Part shown: positions 6,855-15,755 of the stretch, in pieces
Layout: each line of letters begins with the position of its first letter
How positions within the stretch are numbered: position 1 is the first letter of the stretch
Assembly (NCBI RefSeq): GCF_001956315.1
Contig: NZ_KV887142.1
Coordinates: forward strand, 1-33,122
Length of the DNA stretch: 33,122 nucleotides
Direction: 5' to 3'
Source of the DNA: Sphingomonas montana
Lineage (GTDB): Bacteria; Pseudomonadota; Alphaproteobacteria; Sphingomonadales; Sphingomonadaceae
The notes under the pieces: model-generated
What the model saw: the letters and a program-made list of their open reading frames with translations, nothing else
Told to the model about the DNA's origin: nothing
Databases searched by the model: none
Translations under genes and position numbers: made by a program

Positions 6855-7865
6855 ATGGCCACCCATCGCCCGCCCCCGGCCCGCCCTTCCCGCCCGCGGG
6901 TCGTCGCCACGCGGCGGCTGACTGACGGGATCGAAGGCCGCATGGCCGAACTGTTCGATTTCACGCCCGCCGCAGACGACGGACCGCTGGACCGCGCCGC
7001 GCTGGTCGCGGCGATGGCCGATACCGACATCCTGGTCCCCACCATCGCGGACGAGATCGACGCCGCGCTGATCGCCGCGGCCGGCCCGCGGCTCCGGCTG
7101 ATCGCGAATTTCGGGGCGGGGGTCGATCATATCGATCTGGCCGCCGCGCGCGCCGCCGGCATCGTCGTCACCAACACGCCCGGCGTGCTGACCGAAGACA
7201 CCGCCGACATGGCGCTCGCGCTCATCCTGTCGGTCCCGCGCCGACTTGCGGAGGGGGAGAAGCTCGTCCGGTCCGGTAGCTGGGTCGGGTGGAGCCCGCG
7301 GGCGATGCTGGGCCACCGCATCGGCGGCAAGCGGCTCGGCATCGTCGGAATGGGCCGGATCGGTCAGGCGATCGCCCGACGCGCCGCCCCGTTCGGCCTG
7401 TCCGTCGCCTATCACAACCGCCGCCGGCTGCCCGCGCATGTGGAGGCGGAACTGGGCGCGACGTGGCATGCCGATCTCGACGCGATGCTGGCAAATGTCG
7501 ACATCGTCTCGATCAACTGCCCGCACACCCGGCAGACGCATCATCTGATCGACGCGCGCCGGCTCGCGTTGCTCCACCGCCAGGCCTATCTGGTCAACAT
7601 TGCGCGGGGCGAGATCGTCGCGGAGGACGCGCTGATCGACGCGCTGGCCAATCACCGCCTGGCCGGGGCCGGGCTCGACGTGTTCGAACGCGAACCCGCG
7701 GTCGATCCCCGCCTGCTCGCGCTCCAGAACGTCGTCCTGTTGCCGCATATGGGGTCCGCCACGTTCGAGGGCCGGATCGCCACGGGCGAGAAGACGATCG
7801 CCAACATCCGCGCCTGGATCGACGGCCATACACCCCCCGATACCGTCCTCGACGGCTGGGTCTGA
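6855..7865 (+). CDS. D-2-hydroxyacid dehydrogenase (glyoxylate/hydroxypyruvate reductase-like)
   Basis: A 336-residue NAD(P)-dependent dehydrogenase that reduces 2-oxoacids such as glyoxylate or hydroxypyruvate to D-2-hydroxyacids. The cofactor site GxGxxG is at residues 165-170 (VGMGRIGQ). The catalytic triad is visible as Arg251 (IARGE), Glu280 (DVFEREP) and His298 (LLPHMGSAT). The NFGAGVDHID segment near residue 85 is the substrate-loop signature. Start at ATG 6855; a TTG 36 bases upstream is better read as part of a promoter. Preference for glyoxylate over other 2-oxoacids is family-based inference. Confidence 0.9.
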   Translation: MATHRPPPARPSRPRVVATRRLTDGIEGRMAELFDFTPAADDGPLDRAALVAAMADTDILVPTIADEIDAALIAAAGPRLRLIANFGAGVDHIDLAAARAAGIVVTNTPGVLTEDTADMALALILSVPRRLAEGEKLVRSGSWVGWSPRAMLGHRIGGKRLGIVGMGRIGQAIARRAAPFGLSVAYHNRRRLPAHVEAELGATWHADLDAMLANVDIVSINCPHTRQTHHLIDARRLALLHRQAYLVNIARGEIVAEDALIDALANHRLAGAGLDVFEREPAVDPRLLALQNVVLLPHMGSATFEGRIATGEKTIANIRAWIDGHTPPDTVLDGWV

Positions 7866-7954
7866 CGCCCCGATCGGGTGAACCCCAGGTGAAGGAACCG
7901 GGTCGCATTTGTCCCGTTGTTACGCCCGAGTTCCGATCACGAAAGGGAAGAATC

Positions 7955-8242
7955 ATGAAGACTGCGAAATATATCGTGGGCGTGGCCGCAATGGCACTCG
8001 GTCTGGCATCGCCGGCCTACGCGCAGAGCACCGGTGAACTGCTCAAGGGTGGTGCCATCGGCGGCGCAGGCGGCGCGGTTGCGGGCGCAGTCATTCCCGG
8101 CCTGTCCGTCGGCAACGGCGCACTCATCGGTGCCGCTGGCGGTGCAGCCGTAACCGCGCTCACCAAGAACAAGCGTTACTATCGCGACAGCCGCGGCCGC
8201 CGCTACTCGCTCGACAAGCGTGGTCGCCGCACCTACCGCTAA
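7955..8242 (+). CDS. Small exported glycine-zipper protein
   Basis: A 95-residue protein with ribosome binding site AAAGGGAAG upstream of ATG 7955. It has a signal peptide (MKTAKYIVGVAAMALGLASPAYA-Q), a glycine-zipper segment (about residues 32-65, repeated GxxxG such as GGAIGGAGGAVAGAVIPG) that probably packs in a membrane, and a strongly basic tail rich in Arg, Tyr and Lys with the repeated pattern RG-RR-Y. The nearest named analogues are glycine-zipper envelope proteins, but I do not recognise a specific family. It is followed 12 bases later by a strong terminator. Confidence 0.82.
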   Translation: MKTAKYIVGVAAMALGLASPAYAQSTGELLKGGAIGGAGGAVAGAVIPGLSVGNGALIGAAGGAAVTALTKNKRYYRDSRGRRYSLDKRGRRTYR

Positions 8243-8254
8243 GCTACGGTAGTG

Positions 8255-8293
8255 AAAGGGGCGCGTATCCACTGGGATACGCGCCCCTTTTTT
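8255..8293 (+). terminator. Rho-independent terminator
   Basis: A perfect 13-base stem, GGGGCGCGTATCC (8258-8270) with GGATACGCGCCCC (8275-8287), a four-base loop and a run of six T (8288-8293). AAA before the stem extends the pairing into the T run, so it may also work on the other strand. It ends the glycine-zipper transcript. Confidence 0.93.
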
Positions 8294-8477
8294 ATGCCAA
8301 GAAACAACGGCCTTCCCCCGCCTTCGCCGGAGAAGATGAGTTAAGGCTTTGCCTGCCCTTCGCGTCACGCCGGTCCGGCAAACGCCAATCGGCTCGAAAC
8401 AGCCGGCCTCCTAAACCATACCCGGCACGCCCGACCCCGGTCGCGCGTCGATCACCCACCCCGCCGTCACCAGGCAC

Positions 8478-9173
8478 TTAGCGCAACGCTGCCAGCCACT
8501 CCGCCAGCATCGCACGTCCCGCGGCCACCGCCTGCGGCCCCTTCGCCGCATAATCCGACCGAACCGCCTCCGCCGTCGTGCCCGCCGCCGCCATGTCTGC
8601 CGCGCCGGCGTCGATCCATGTCGCGATCCGCGGGTCCTCGCCCATCTCCGGATGGCATTGCAGCGCCAGCATCCGCGCCCCGCGTCGATACGCCTGATGA
8701 CGGTACAGCGCGCTGGACGCCAGCAGTTCGCATCCGTCCGGCAGGTCGAACGTATCGCCATGCCAGTGCAGCACCGGCGTATCTGCCAGCTGCCGGACCG
8801 GCGTCGCCATTCCCGACGGATTGACCGTCAGCGGCGCGAACCCGATCTCCTGCGCCGGCCCCGGATACACCGCCGCCCCCAGCGCCGCCGCGATCAGTTG
8901 AGAGCCAAGGCAGATGCCGATCGTCGGCAATCCCGCCGCCAGCCGCGCCGCGATCCGCGCGACCTCCCCGTCGATCCACGGATGCGCGGCGCGTTCGTAC
9001 ACCCCCATCGGCCCGCCCATCAGGACGAGCAGGTCCGGCGCCATGAAGTCCGCGTCGGAAAAGGCCGGGTCCAGCACGTCGATCCGGCTGAAGGCATAGC
9101 CCGCCGTTTCGATCGGTTCGCGAAACCCCGCCGCACCCTCATAGGCGGTGTGGCGGACGATCAGTGCGCGCAA
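8478..9173 (-). CDS. Class I glutamine amidotransferase-like protein
   Basis: A 231-residue stand-alone GATase1 domain related to the glutaminase half of GMP synthase. The nucleophile Cys88 sits in GICLGSQ, and His174 and Glu176 in QCHPE complete the triad, with the oxyanion-loop MGGPMGVYE near residue 52. It may release ammonia from glutamine or hydrolyse a gamma-glutamyl compound, as related stand-alone proteins do. The start is TTG at 9173, four bases after the TGA of the upstream nitronate monooxygenase gene, with no strong ribosome binding site, so coupled translation is likely. The true substrate is unknown. Confidence 0.86.
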   Translation of the reverse strand: MRALIVRHTAYEGAAGFREPIETAGYAFSRIDVLDPAFSDADFMAPDLLVLMGGPMGVYERAAHPWIDGEVARIAARLAAGLPTIGICLGSQLIAAALGAAVYPGPAQEIGFAPLTVNPSGMATPVRQLADTPVLHWHGDTFDLPDGCELLASSALYRHQAYRRGARMLALQCHPEMGEDPRIATWIDAGAADMAAAGTTAEAVRSDYAAKGPQAVAAGRAMLAEWLAALR

Positions 9174-9177
9174 CCGA

Positions 9178-10581
9178 TCAGTCGCCGGTCAGGATGCGGT
9201 CGACCAGTTGCCGCGTCGTCGGCACGAACCCGTTGGAATAGAAGGGATCCTTCCGGAACCGGAACGCGGAATGACCCGCGAACATCAGATTCTGGTCGAT
9301 CGGCCCGCCATGCGCGATGTCCTGCAACGTCTTCTGGATGCAGAAACTGCGTGGATCCGCCAGCCGCCCGGTCGAATTGCCCTCCGTATCGGCCCAGGAG
9401 GAGAAGCTGCACTGGCTTAGGCACCCCATGCAGTCCGCCTGGTCCTTGCGGATATCCTTCATTTCGTCCGGCCGCACGAACACCAGCGTGTTGTCCGGCG
9501 TCTTCAGTGCGGACGTGAAGCCCAGCATGTCCCATTCGCGCGCGCGCAGCAGGTCACCGCGCGTCACCCAGAAACTCTTGCCCTTCACGCCCACGTCCAG
9601 CTGATACTGGTGGTCGCCCGCCGCCTCGCCGCTGAATGCGATCTGGCGCTCGGACCGCGCCTCCAAGTGACGCAGGAACGGGTTGCGCACGGCGGAAGAG
9701 TAGAAACCGGTCGGCGAGAATTTGTGGAGCAGGATGTCGCCTTCCTCCAGCACCATCAGCGCCGCCTTCCAGTCCTCCGGGATCGGACTTTCCTGTGTCA
9801 GCAAGGGCCGCGTACCGAACTGGAACGCGATCGCGCCCAGTTCCGGATTGTCGATCCAGTCGTTCCATTCCTTCAGGTTCCAGACGCCGCCCGCCATCAC
9901 GATCGGCACGCTGTCGGCGATGCCGCCTTCGCGCATCGTGTCGCGCAACGCCTTCACGCGCGGGAACGGATCCTGCGGGACCAGCGGGTCCTCCGCGTTG
10001 GACAGGCCGTTATGCCCGCCCGCCCGCCACGGATCTTCATACACCACCGCGCCCAGATGCTCCGACGCCTTGGAATATGCGCGCTTCCACAGCGCGCGGA
10101 ACGCCCGGCCGGACGAGATGATCGGCAGATAGGCGACATCGAACGACGCCGCGATCTCGCTCAGCTTGTACGGCATGCCCGCGCCGCAGGTCACGCCGGC
10201 GATCATGCCGCGCGTCTGTTCCAGCACGCCGTGCAGCACGCGCTGCGCGCCGCCCATTTCCCACAGCACGTTGATGTTGATGGCCCCGCGCCCGCCCGCC
10301 ATCTCATGCGCGCGGCGGACCTGCGCCACCGCGCCGTCGATCGCATATTGCACCAGTTCCTCGTGCCGCGCCCGACGCGTCAGCGCATGGTACACCTGCG
10401 GTACGATCTTGCCCTCGGGGTCGTAACTATCGGCATTCACGGCCGATACGGTGCCGATCCCGCCCGCGGCCGCCCATGCCCCACTGCTCATGTGATTGGA
10501 TACGGCCACGCCCTTGCCGCCCTCGATCAACGGCCAGACTTCGCGGCCGGCATAGACGATCGGCTTGATACCCTTGAACAA
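9178..10581 (-). CDS. Nitronate monooxygenase-type FMN oxidoreductase
   Basis: A 467-residue TIM-barrel flavoprotein of the nitronate monooxygenase (2-nitropropane dioxygenase) family. Conserved stretches include VSNHMSSGAWAAAGGIGTVS near the N-terminus, the flavin-phosphate region PIVMAGGVWN, and AIAFQFGTRPLLTQES. A C-terminal part has CMGCLSQC, a cysteine cluster that could bind metal. I start the gene at TTG 10581, with GGGAGG six bases upstream; the frame stays open to 10659 but that extension overlaps a strong promoter. The amidotransferase gene follows after four bases, so the two are probably one operon. Nitronate as substrate is inferred from the family. Confidence 0.85.
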   Translation of the reverse strand: MFKGIKPIVYAGREVWPLIEGGKGVAVSNHMSSGAWAAAGGIGTVSAVNADSYDPEGKIVPQVYHALTRRARHEELVQYAIDGAVAQVRRAHEMAGGRGAININVLWEMGGAQRVLHGVLEQTRGMIAGVTCGAGMPYKLSEIAASFDVAYLPIISSGRAFRALWKRAYSKASEHLGAVVYEDPWRAGGHNGLSNAEDPLVPQDPFPRVKALRDTMREGGIADSVPIVMAGGVWNLKEWNDWIDNPELGAIAFQFGTRPLLTQESPIPEDWKAALMVLEEGDILLHKFSPTGFYSSAVRNPFLRHLEARSERQIAFSGEAAGDHQYQLDVGVKGKSFWVTRGDLLRAREWDMLGFTSALKTPDNTLVFVRPDEMKDIRKDQADCMGCLSQCSFSSWADTEGNSTGRLADPRSFCIQKTLQDIAHGGPIDQNLMFAGHSAFRFRKDPFYSNGFVPTTRQLVDRILTGD

Positions 10582-10630
10582 CGAAAGCCTCCCGGTCGGG
10601 CCTCTGCCCGGCTGATATACGCGCTCCCTT

Positions 10631-10659
10631 ATAATAGGGTTGCGCGGAAAGCACGTCAA
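10631..10659 (-). promoter_or_regulatory. Strong sigma-70-like promoter
   Basis: On the minus strand, TTGACG (10654-10659), exactly 17 bases, then TATTAT (10631-10636). A transcript would begin near 10624, about 43 bases before the TTG start of the nitronate monooxygenase gene at 10581. Confidence 0.75.
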
Positions 10660-10671
10660 AGCGGCGTGGGG

Positions 10672-11802
10672 TCAGCCAAGGCTGCCCGGACGGCCGATCG
10701 CGCCGGCGTACAGCGCGCGATACGCATCGATCATCCCCTTCTCGTCGAAGGATTTTTCCGCCACCACCCGGTTCGCCCGACCGATCGTCTCGCGCAACGC
10801 AACGTCGGCCACCAGCACGCCCAGCGCATCCGCCAGCGCGGGATCCGGCGCCGTCACGACGAAGCGCCGGTTCTCGGCGGACACCATCGCCGCGACGTCG
10901 CCGACCGCCGGGGCCGCCACTGCCAAGCCCGCCGCCATCGCCTCCAGCACCGAAATCGGGAACTGCTCGCTTTCGGACGACAGCGCGAACAGGTCGAAAT
11001 GTCCCAGCACCGCCGCCGGCCGCGGGTGGAACCCAGCTAGGTGCACGCGCTCGGCGATGCCCAGCCGCGCCGCCTCCGCCAGGATCGCGCCGCGTTCCGG
11101 CCCCTCGCCCACGATCAGCAGCCGGACATGGTCCGGCAATGCCGCCACCGCCCGCACCAGCCGCGGCAGGTCCTTCACTGCGCGCAGGCCGGCGATCGTG
11201 CCCACCACCACGTCCCCCGGCCGCCGCACGAACCCCGGCAACGGCTCCGGCGCGCCGCCATAATCGCCGATCGATATGCCGTTCGCGATCCGTCGCACCC
11301 GCCCGGCCGGTTGCCGCCAGGTATCGCGCGCGATCGCCTCCAGCCGGCGCGACGGCACCACCAGCGCCGTCACCGTGCCCAGACCCGCCCGCCGGAACCA
11401 GACACGCTTCGGCTTCTGGCCCTGCGTCTCGTCCGCGTTGAACCCATCCTCATGATGGACGATCGGCGGCAACCGCATCACCGGCGCGTACATCCGCCGC
11501 GCCATCACGCCGTCCATCGCCCCCCAATTATAGGTCAGGACCAGATCGAAGCCCGCCATATAGCATGCCAGCCGCCAGTAGCGCGCCGGCCCCGGCTTGC
11601 CCTGCAACGACGGCGCATCGGTCGGAAACGCGACGGCCACACCGCCATCGATCGCCCCCCGCGCGCCCATCTCGCCAGGCATCGCGCTGAGGATCGTGTG
11701 CGTGGCCCGATCCCCGAACGCATTCATCAACCGGACCGCCCGCGCCTCCTTGCCCCCCAGCGCGAAGGTGGAGTGGAGGTGGAGGATGCGGATCGGCGTC
11801 AT
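10672..11802 (-). CDS. Family 4 glycosyltransferase
   Basis: A 376-residue retaining glycosyltransferase with the GT-B fold. The N-terminal acceptor domain begins RILHLHSTFALGGKEARAVRLMN, with the glycine loop usual for the family. The C-terminal nucleotide-sugar domain contains the SESEQFPISVLEAMAAG segment with the E-x7-E motif. It would add a sugar to a lipid-linked or surface glycan at the cytoplasmic membrane. The start at ATG 11802 is eight bases after GGTAGG; a GTG at 11808 lies too close to that site. There is no glycan cluster here, so the acceptor is unknown. Confidence 0.87.
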   Translation of the reverse strand: MTPIRILHLHSTFALGGKEARAVRLMNAFGDRATHTILSAMPGEMGARGAIDGGVAVAFPTDAPSLQGKPGPARYWRLACYMAGFDLVLTYNWGAMDGVMARRMYAPVMRLPPIVHHEDGFNADETQGQKPKRVWFRRAGLGTVTALVVPSRRLEAIARDTWRQPAGRVRRIANGISIGDYGGAPEPLPGFVRRPGDVVVGTIAGLRAVKDLPRLVRAVAALPDHVRLLIVGEGPERGAILAEAARLGIAERVHLAGFHPRPAAVLGHFDLFALSSESEQFPISVLEAMAAGLAVAAPAVGDVAAMVSAENRRFVVTAPDPALADALGVLVADVALRETIGRANRVVAEKSFDEKGMIDAYRALYAGAIGRPGSLG

Positions 11803-11851
11803 GAGCACAACCTACCCGCCGCAAAGTTAAGAATGCAGCGCCCGACGCAGC

Positions 11852-11897
11852 AAAGCCCGCCCCCCATCGGGGGAGAGGGTTGGAGAGAAAGGCGTTG
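11852..11897. repeat. G-rich intergenic repeat with hairpin
   Basis: CCCCCATCGGGGG (11861-11873) can form a five-base hairpin and is followed by GAGAGGGTTGGAGAG. A similar layout (AAAGCCC, C-rich stretch, TC, G-run, AGGG-T-GG) occurs at 27249-27285, so both look like copies of one repeat class. It may also act as a terminator. Confidence 0.4.
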
Positions 11898-11920
11898 GCG
11901 TGAAGAAACCAAGGCCCCCG

Positions 11921-12781
11921 CTACCCCGCCACGACCCGCGCCAGCAACCGCATCACCCCCGCCCGCGCCTCCGGCTCGTCCAGTGTCGGCGCATGCCCCA
12001 CTTCCGGCACGGTCACCAGCTCCGCCCCCGGGCAACGCGCGACCATCGTCTCGGCGGTCTGCGCGGACAACAGGTCCGACACCGCACCCCGCACCAGCAG
12101 CAACGGCATCGTGCCCAGCGCGGCGAACGCCGGCCACATGTCCAGCGTCCCTTCGTTCGGTACGCGCATCGGTTCGGCGATGTTCATGTCGTAATCGAAC
12201 ACGATCCGCCCGGCCGGGGTCAGCCGGCACAGCCGCTTGGCCATCGCCACCCAGTCGCCCACCGCGAACCGCGGGAATGCCGCGCCGTTCGTTTCCGCAA
12301 TCGCGCGCGCCGCATGCAGCCAGGTCGGGAAGCTGTTGTTCTTGCCCACATAGTTGCGGATCCGCGCCAGCCCCGCCGGGTCCAGCACCGGCCCGATATC
12401 GTTCAGCACCGCGCCCGCGATCCGCCCGCCGCCGGTCGCCGCCAGCAACATCGTGAGGATTCCGCCCAGCGACGTCCCCACCGCCACGAACCGCGCCAGC
12501 CCCAGCGTCTCGATCAACGCCTCCAGATCCTGCAGATAGACCAGCGGCACATAGGTCATCGGGTCGCGCGCATAGCCGCTCTCCCCCCGCCCGCGCAGCG
12601 ACACGCAGATGACCCGCCAGCCACCGGCCAGGTCGGTCGCCAGGCTTTCGAAATCGCGCGGATTGCGCGTCAGCCCCGGAATGCACAGGATCGGCGGTCG
12701 CGCGGGGTCGCCCGGATAATCACGGTAATGCAGCCGGATCCCGTCCTTCGACCACCAATATCCGTCCGTCCATGCCGCCAT
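11921..12781 (-). CDS. Alpha/beta hydrolase
   Basis: A 286-residue alpha/beta hydrolase. The nucleophile Ser104 lies in GTSLGG and the catalytic His263 in VGHAPTLDEP, with the acid probably in the VRGAVSDLL segment before it. The oxyanion region is the IPGLTRNPRDF turn near residue 35, which differs from the common HG motif. The start ATG 12781 follows GAGGG by seven bases. It is divergent from selO, whose start lies 37 bases away. Family members cleave esters, epoxides, haloalkanes or C-C bonds, and I cannot choose among these from sequence. Confidence 0.87.
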   Translation of the reverse strand: MAAWTDGYWWSKDGIRLHYRDYPGDPARPPILCIPGLTRNPRDFESLATDLAGGWRVICVSLRGRGESGYARDPMTYVPLVYLQDLEALIETLGLARFVAVGTSLGGILTMLLAATGGGRIAGAVLNDIGPVLDPAGLARIRNYVGKNNSFPTWLHAARAIAETNGAAFPRFAVGDWVAMAKRLCRLTPAGRIVFDYDMNIAEPMRVPNEGTLDMWPAFAALGTMPLLLVRGAVSDLLSAQTAETMVARCPGAELVTVPEVGHAPTLDEPEARAGVMRLLARVVAG

Positions 12782-12783
12782 GC

Positions 12784-12813
12784 TTGCACCCTCATGCGCC
12801 CCACCCCCATATC
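12784..12813 (+). promoter_or_regulatory. Possible selO promoter, leaderless
   Basis: TTGCAC (12784-12789), 18 bases, CATATC (12808-12813). Transcription would begin at or next to the ATG at 12819, which has no ribosome binding site. Confidence 0.4.
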
Positions 12814-12818
12814 CGCGG

Positions 12819-14207
12819 ATGACAGCAGCTCCGCAACCCGCCGCCTATCGCCCCGAACGGACGATCCTGACGCTGCCCGCTACGCTCTACGATCCGGTGT
12901 CCGCCGCCGATTTCCCGGAAACGATCCTGCGGTTCCGCAACGATCGGCACGCCGCCGCGGTCGGGCTCGACCATCTCGACGATCGCGCATGGCTCAGGCA
13001 CTTCGGGCGGTTCGAAACGCTCCCCGGCTCGCTCGAACGCCCGCTCGCGCTGCGCTATCACGGGCATCAGTTCCGCCACTATAACCCGGATCTCGGCGAC
13101 GGTCGCGGCTTCCTGTTCGCGCAACTGCGCGACGGCGCGGATCGCCTGCTCGATCTCGGCACCAAGGGATCGGGCACCACGCCGTGGAGCCGCTCCGGCG
13201 ACGGCCGCCTGACCTTGAAGGGCGGCGTCCGCGAAATCCTGGCGACCGAGATGCTGGAGGCGCTCGGCGTCCACACGTCGAAGACCTTCTCGCTGGTCGA
13301 GACGGGCGAGGCGCTTCACCGCGGCGACGAACCCTCGCCCACCCGGTCGGCCGTCATGGTCCGGCTCAGCCACGGCCACATCCGGATCGGCTCGTTCCAG
13401 CGGCTCGCCACGCTCGGCGATGCGGAAAGCATGGGCGCGCTCGTCGCCTATTGCCTGACCGAACTTTACGGCGACGCGCCTGGCGCGGAGCCGGAGGCGC
13501 AGCTGCTCGGCCATGTCGCGCGCGGCACCGCCCGGCTGGCCGCGTCCTACATGGCCGCCGGCTTCGTTCACGGCGTGCTCAACACCGACAACATCGCCAT
13601 CACCGCGGAAAGCTTCGACTACGGCCCATGGCGGTTCGCGCCGACCTGGGATTCCGAATTCACCGCCGCCTATTTCGACCATCAGGGCCTTTACGCCTTC
13701 GGACGGCAGCCCGGCGCGATCCACTGGAACGTCGTCCAGCTCGCCATCGCGCTCCGCACGCTCGCCCCGGCCGAGGCACTCGCCCCGATGGTCGATCTCT
13801 ATTCCCCCGCCTACGAAACCGCGTTCCGTGCCGCCATCCTCGCCCGTCTGGGCGTCCGGTCACGCGAGGAAGCCGACGATTTCGCCCTGCTCGGCGCGAT
13901 GGAGACGGCGCTGGCCGAAACCGGTACGTCGATCGACCGCTTCTTCTTCGATTGGCGCGGCGGGCGGCTGCGAACCGCGACGACGGCCTATGACGATCCA
14001 CGCTTCGCGGAGTTTCGCGCGGTCGCCGCCACCTTCGAACCGGTCGGCCCGCTCGACCATTCCTATTGGTCGGATGCCGACCCATGCGCCATGCCGATCG
14101 CGGTGGTCGAGGCGTTGTGGGAACCGATCGCCGCGCGGGACGACTGGGGTCCGTTCCACGCAAAGGTCGCCGCGATCCGCCGGATGGGCGACGCCCTGCG
14201 CGGTTAG
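12819..14207 (+). CDS. selO: SelO-family protein adenylyltransferase, short form
   Basis: A 462-residue pseudokinase-fold enzyme of the SelO (YdiU, UPF0061) family, known to transfer AMP from ATP to protein hydroxyls. Recognisable motifs are YHGHQFRHYNPDLGDGRG, the nucleotide loop TKGSGTTPWSRSGDGR, KGGVREILATEML, HGVLNTDN and DYGP; the last two carry the Asp residues that bind metal in characterised SelO. The start 12819 has no ribosome binding site but fits a leaderless transcript. It is shorter than the roughly 480-residue E. coli protein and lacks a C-terminal Cys, the place where eukaryotic SelO has selenocysteine. Confidence 0.88.
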   Translation: MTAAPQPAAYRPERTILTLPATLYDPVSAADFPETILRFRNDRHAAAVGLDHLDDRAWLRHFGRFETLPGSLERPLALRYHGHQFRHYNPDLGDGRGFLFAQLRDGADRLLDLGTKGSGTTPWSRSGDGRLTLKGGVREILATEMLEALGVHTSKTFSLVETGEALHRGDEPSPTRSAVMVRLSHGHIRIGSFQRLATLGDAESMGALVAYCLTELYGDAPGAEPEAQLLGHVARGTARLAASYMAAGFVHGVLNTDNIAITAESFDYGPWRFAPTWDSEFTAAYFDHQGLYAFGRQPGAIHWNVVQLAIALRTLAPAEALAPMVDLYSPAYETAFRAAILARLGVRSREEADDFALLGAMETALAETGTSIDRFFFDWRGGRLRTATTAYDDPRFAEFRAVAATFEPVGPLDHSYWSDADPCAMPIAVVEALWEPIAARDDWGPFHAKVAAIRRMGDALRG

Positions 14208-14226
14208 CCGTCCGGTGTCCCGCCTC

Positions 14227-14255
14227 TTGCCTCCCGGCTTCCCCCCCGCCAGAGT
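14227..14255 (+). promoter_or_regulatory. Possible astD promoter, near-leaderless
   Basis: TTGCCT (14227-14232), 17 bases, CAGAGT (14250-14255). Transcription would begin within about three bases of the ATG at 14265, which has no ribosome binding site. Confidence 0.4.
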
Positions 14256-14264
14256 GCCGCCCGC

Positions 14265-15677
14265 ATGACGACGATGTTTCAATCGACCGAACCCGCGACG
14301 GATGCCGTCCTGTGGAGCGGCGCGCCGGGGGATGTGGATGCGGAGGTCGCGATCGTCCGCGCCGGCTGGGTCGAATGGGCCGCGCGCCCGCTCACCGTCC
14401 GCGTCGAAACGCTGCGCCGCTTTGCCAACACCGTCCGCACCCGCGCGGAACCGTTCGCGGACCTGATCGCGCGCGAAACCGGAAAGCCGATGTGGGAAGC
14501 GCGGACCGAGGTCGACAGCGTCATCGCGAAGATCGACATTTCCGTCGCCGCCTATGCCGATCGCACGCCGCAACGCCGGATGGACGGAGCGATGGGCGCG
14601 CGCGTCGCGGTGCGCCACAAGCCGCACGGCGTCATGGTGGTGCTGGGGCCGTTCAACTTTCCCGCCCACCTGCCGAACGGGCACATCGTGCCGGCGCTGA
14701 TCGCGGGCAACGGCGTGCTGTTCAAGCCATCGGAGAAAACCCCGGCGGTCGGCGCCTATCTCGTCGATTGCCTGCATGCCGCCGGCGTGCCGCAGACGGT
14801 GGTCCGATGCGTCCAGGGCGGCCCCGCCACCGGCCGCGCGCTGGCCGCGCATGCCGGGATCGACGGGCTGCTGTTCACCGGTTCGGCCGCCGCCGGCACG
14901 GCACTCCACCGCCAGTTCGCCGACACGCCGCACAAGATGCTCGCGCTCGAACTCGGTGGCAACAATCCGCTGGTGGTGTGGGACACGCCCGACATCTATT
15001 CCGCCGCGGTCATCGCGGTCCAGTCCGCCTATCTGTCCGCCGGGCAACGCTGCACGGCGGCCCGCCGGATGATCGTCCGCGATGGCGCGCACGCGCCGCT
15101 GATCGACCAGATCGGCCGGCTGATCGACCGGATCATAGTCGATGGCCCCCACGCCGTCCCCGCCCCGTTCATGGGGCCGGTCATCGACAATGCGGCGGCG
15201 GACCGCGTGCAGGAGGCGTTTCTCGACCTGATCCTGGCCGGCGGCCGCGCGATCAAGCAGCTGATCCGGCCGGAACCCGACCGTCCGTTCCTCACCCCCG
15301 CGCTGATCGACGTCACCGCCATCGCCGAACGCCCGGACGAGGAGATTTTCGGCCCCGTCCTCCAGGTCATCCGCGTGGCGGATTTCGACGCGGCGATCGC
15401 GGAGGCGAACGCCACGCGCTTCGGCCTGTCCGCCTCGCTGGTCAGCGGCACGCCGGAATTGTACGATCGTTTCTGGGCCAACACGCGCGCGGGCGTCGTC
15501 AACTGGAACCGGCCGACCAACGGCGCGCCGTCCAAAGCCCCGTTCGGCGGCGTCGGCCTGTCCGGCAACCACCGGCCGACGGCCTATTACGCCGCCGACT
15601 ACTGCGCCTATCCGGTGGTGTCGTCGGAGGCGGAACAGCCGCGCGCCTCGCTCGGCATCGGCCTGCGCGACGCCTGA
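14265..15677 (+). CDS. astD: Succinylglutamate-semialdehyde dehydrogenase
   Basis: A 470-residue aldehyde dehydrogenase closest in pattern to AstD, which oxidises N-succinylglutamate 5-semialdehyde to N-succinylglutamate with NAD in the arginine succinyltransferase pathway. The catalytic Cys is in AGQRCTAARR and the general base Glu in ALELGGNNPLVV. The NAD site shows GPFNFPAHLPNGHI and FTGSAAAG. The C-terminal NWNRPTNGAPSKAPFGGVGLSGNHRP block is typical of AstD. A second ATG lies at 14274. The other ast genes are absent from the window, so the pathway may be encoded elsewhere or this enzyme may serve another semialdehyde. Confidence 0.88.
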   Translation: MTTMFQSTEPATDAVLWSGAPGDVDAEVAIVRAGWVEWAARPLTVRVETLRRFANTVRTRAEPFADLIARETGKPMWEARTEVDSVIAKIDISVAAYADRTPQRRMDGAMGARVAVRHKPHGVMVVLGPFNFPAHLPNGHIVPALIAGNGVLFKPSEKTPAVGAYLVDCLHAAGVPQTVVRCVQGGPATGRALAAHAGIDGLLFTGSAAAGTALHRQFADTPHKMLALELGGNNPLVVWDTPDIYSAAVIAVQSAYLSAGQRCTAARRMIVRDGAHAPLIDQIGRLIDRIIVDGPHAVPAPFMGPVIDNAAADRVQEAFLDLILAGGRAIKQLIRPEPDRPFLTPALIDVTAIAERPDEEIFGPVLQVIRVADFDAAIAEANATRFGLSASLVSGTPELYDRFWANTRAGVVNWNRPTNGAPSKAPFGGVGLSGNHRPTAYYAADYCAYPVVSSEAEQPRASLGIGLRDA

Positions 15678-15755
15678 TCGGCGGGCGCTCCGGAACACAG
15701 GCAACCCTCCGCGCCGGTGCGGCGTTCTAGCCCGGATATCTAAGCGGAGCCCCCC

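Noticed and set aside
8294-8477. Short ORFs between the terminator and the amidotransferase gene
   Set aside because: No ribosome binding site or coding pattern; I see nothing clear in this stretch.
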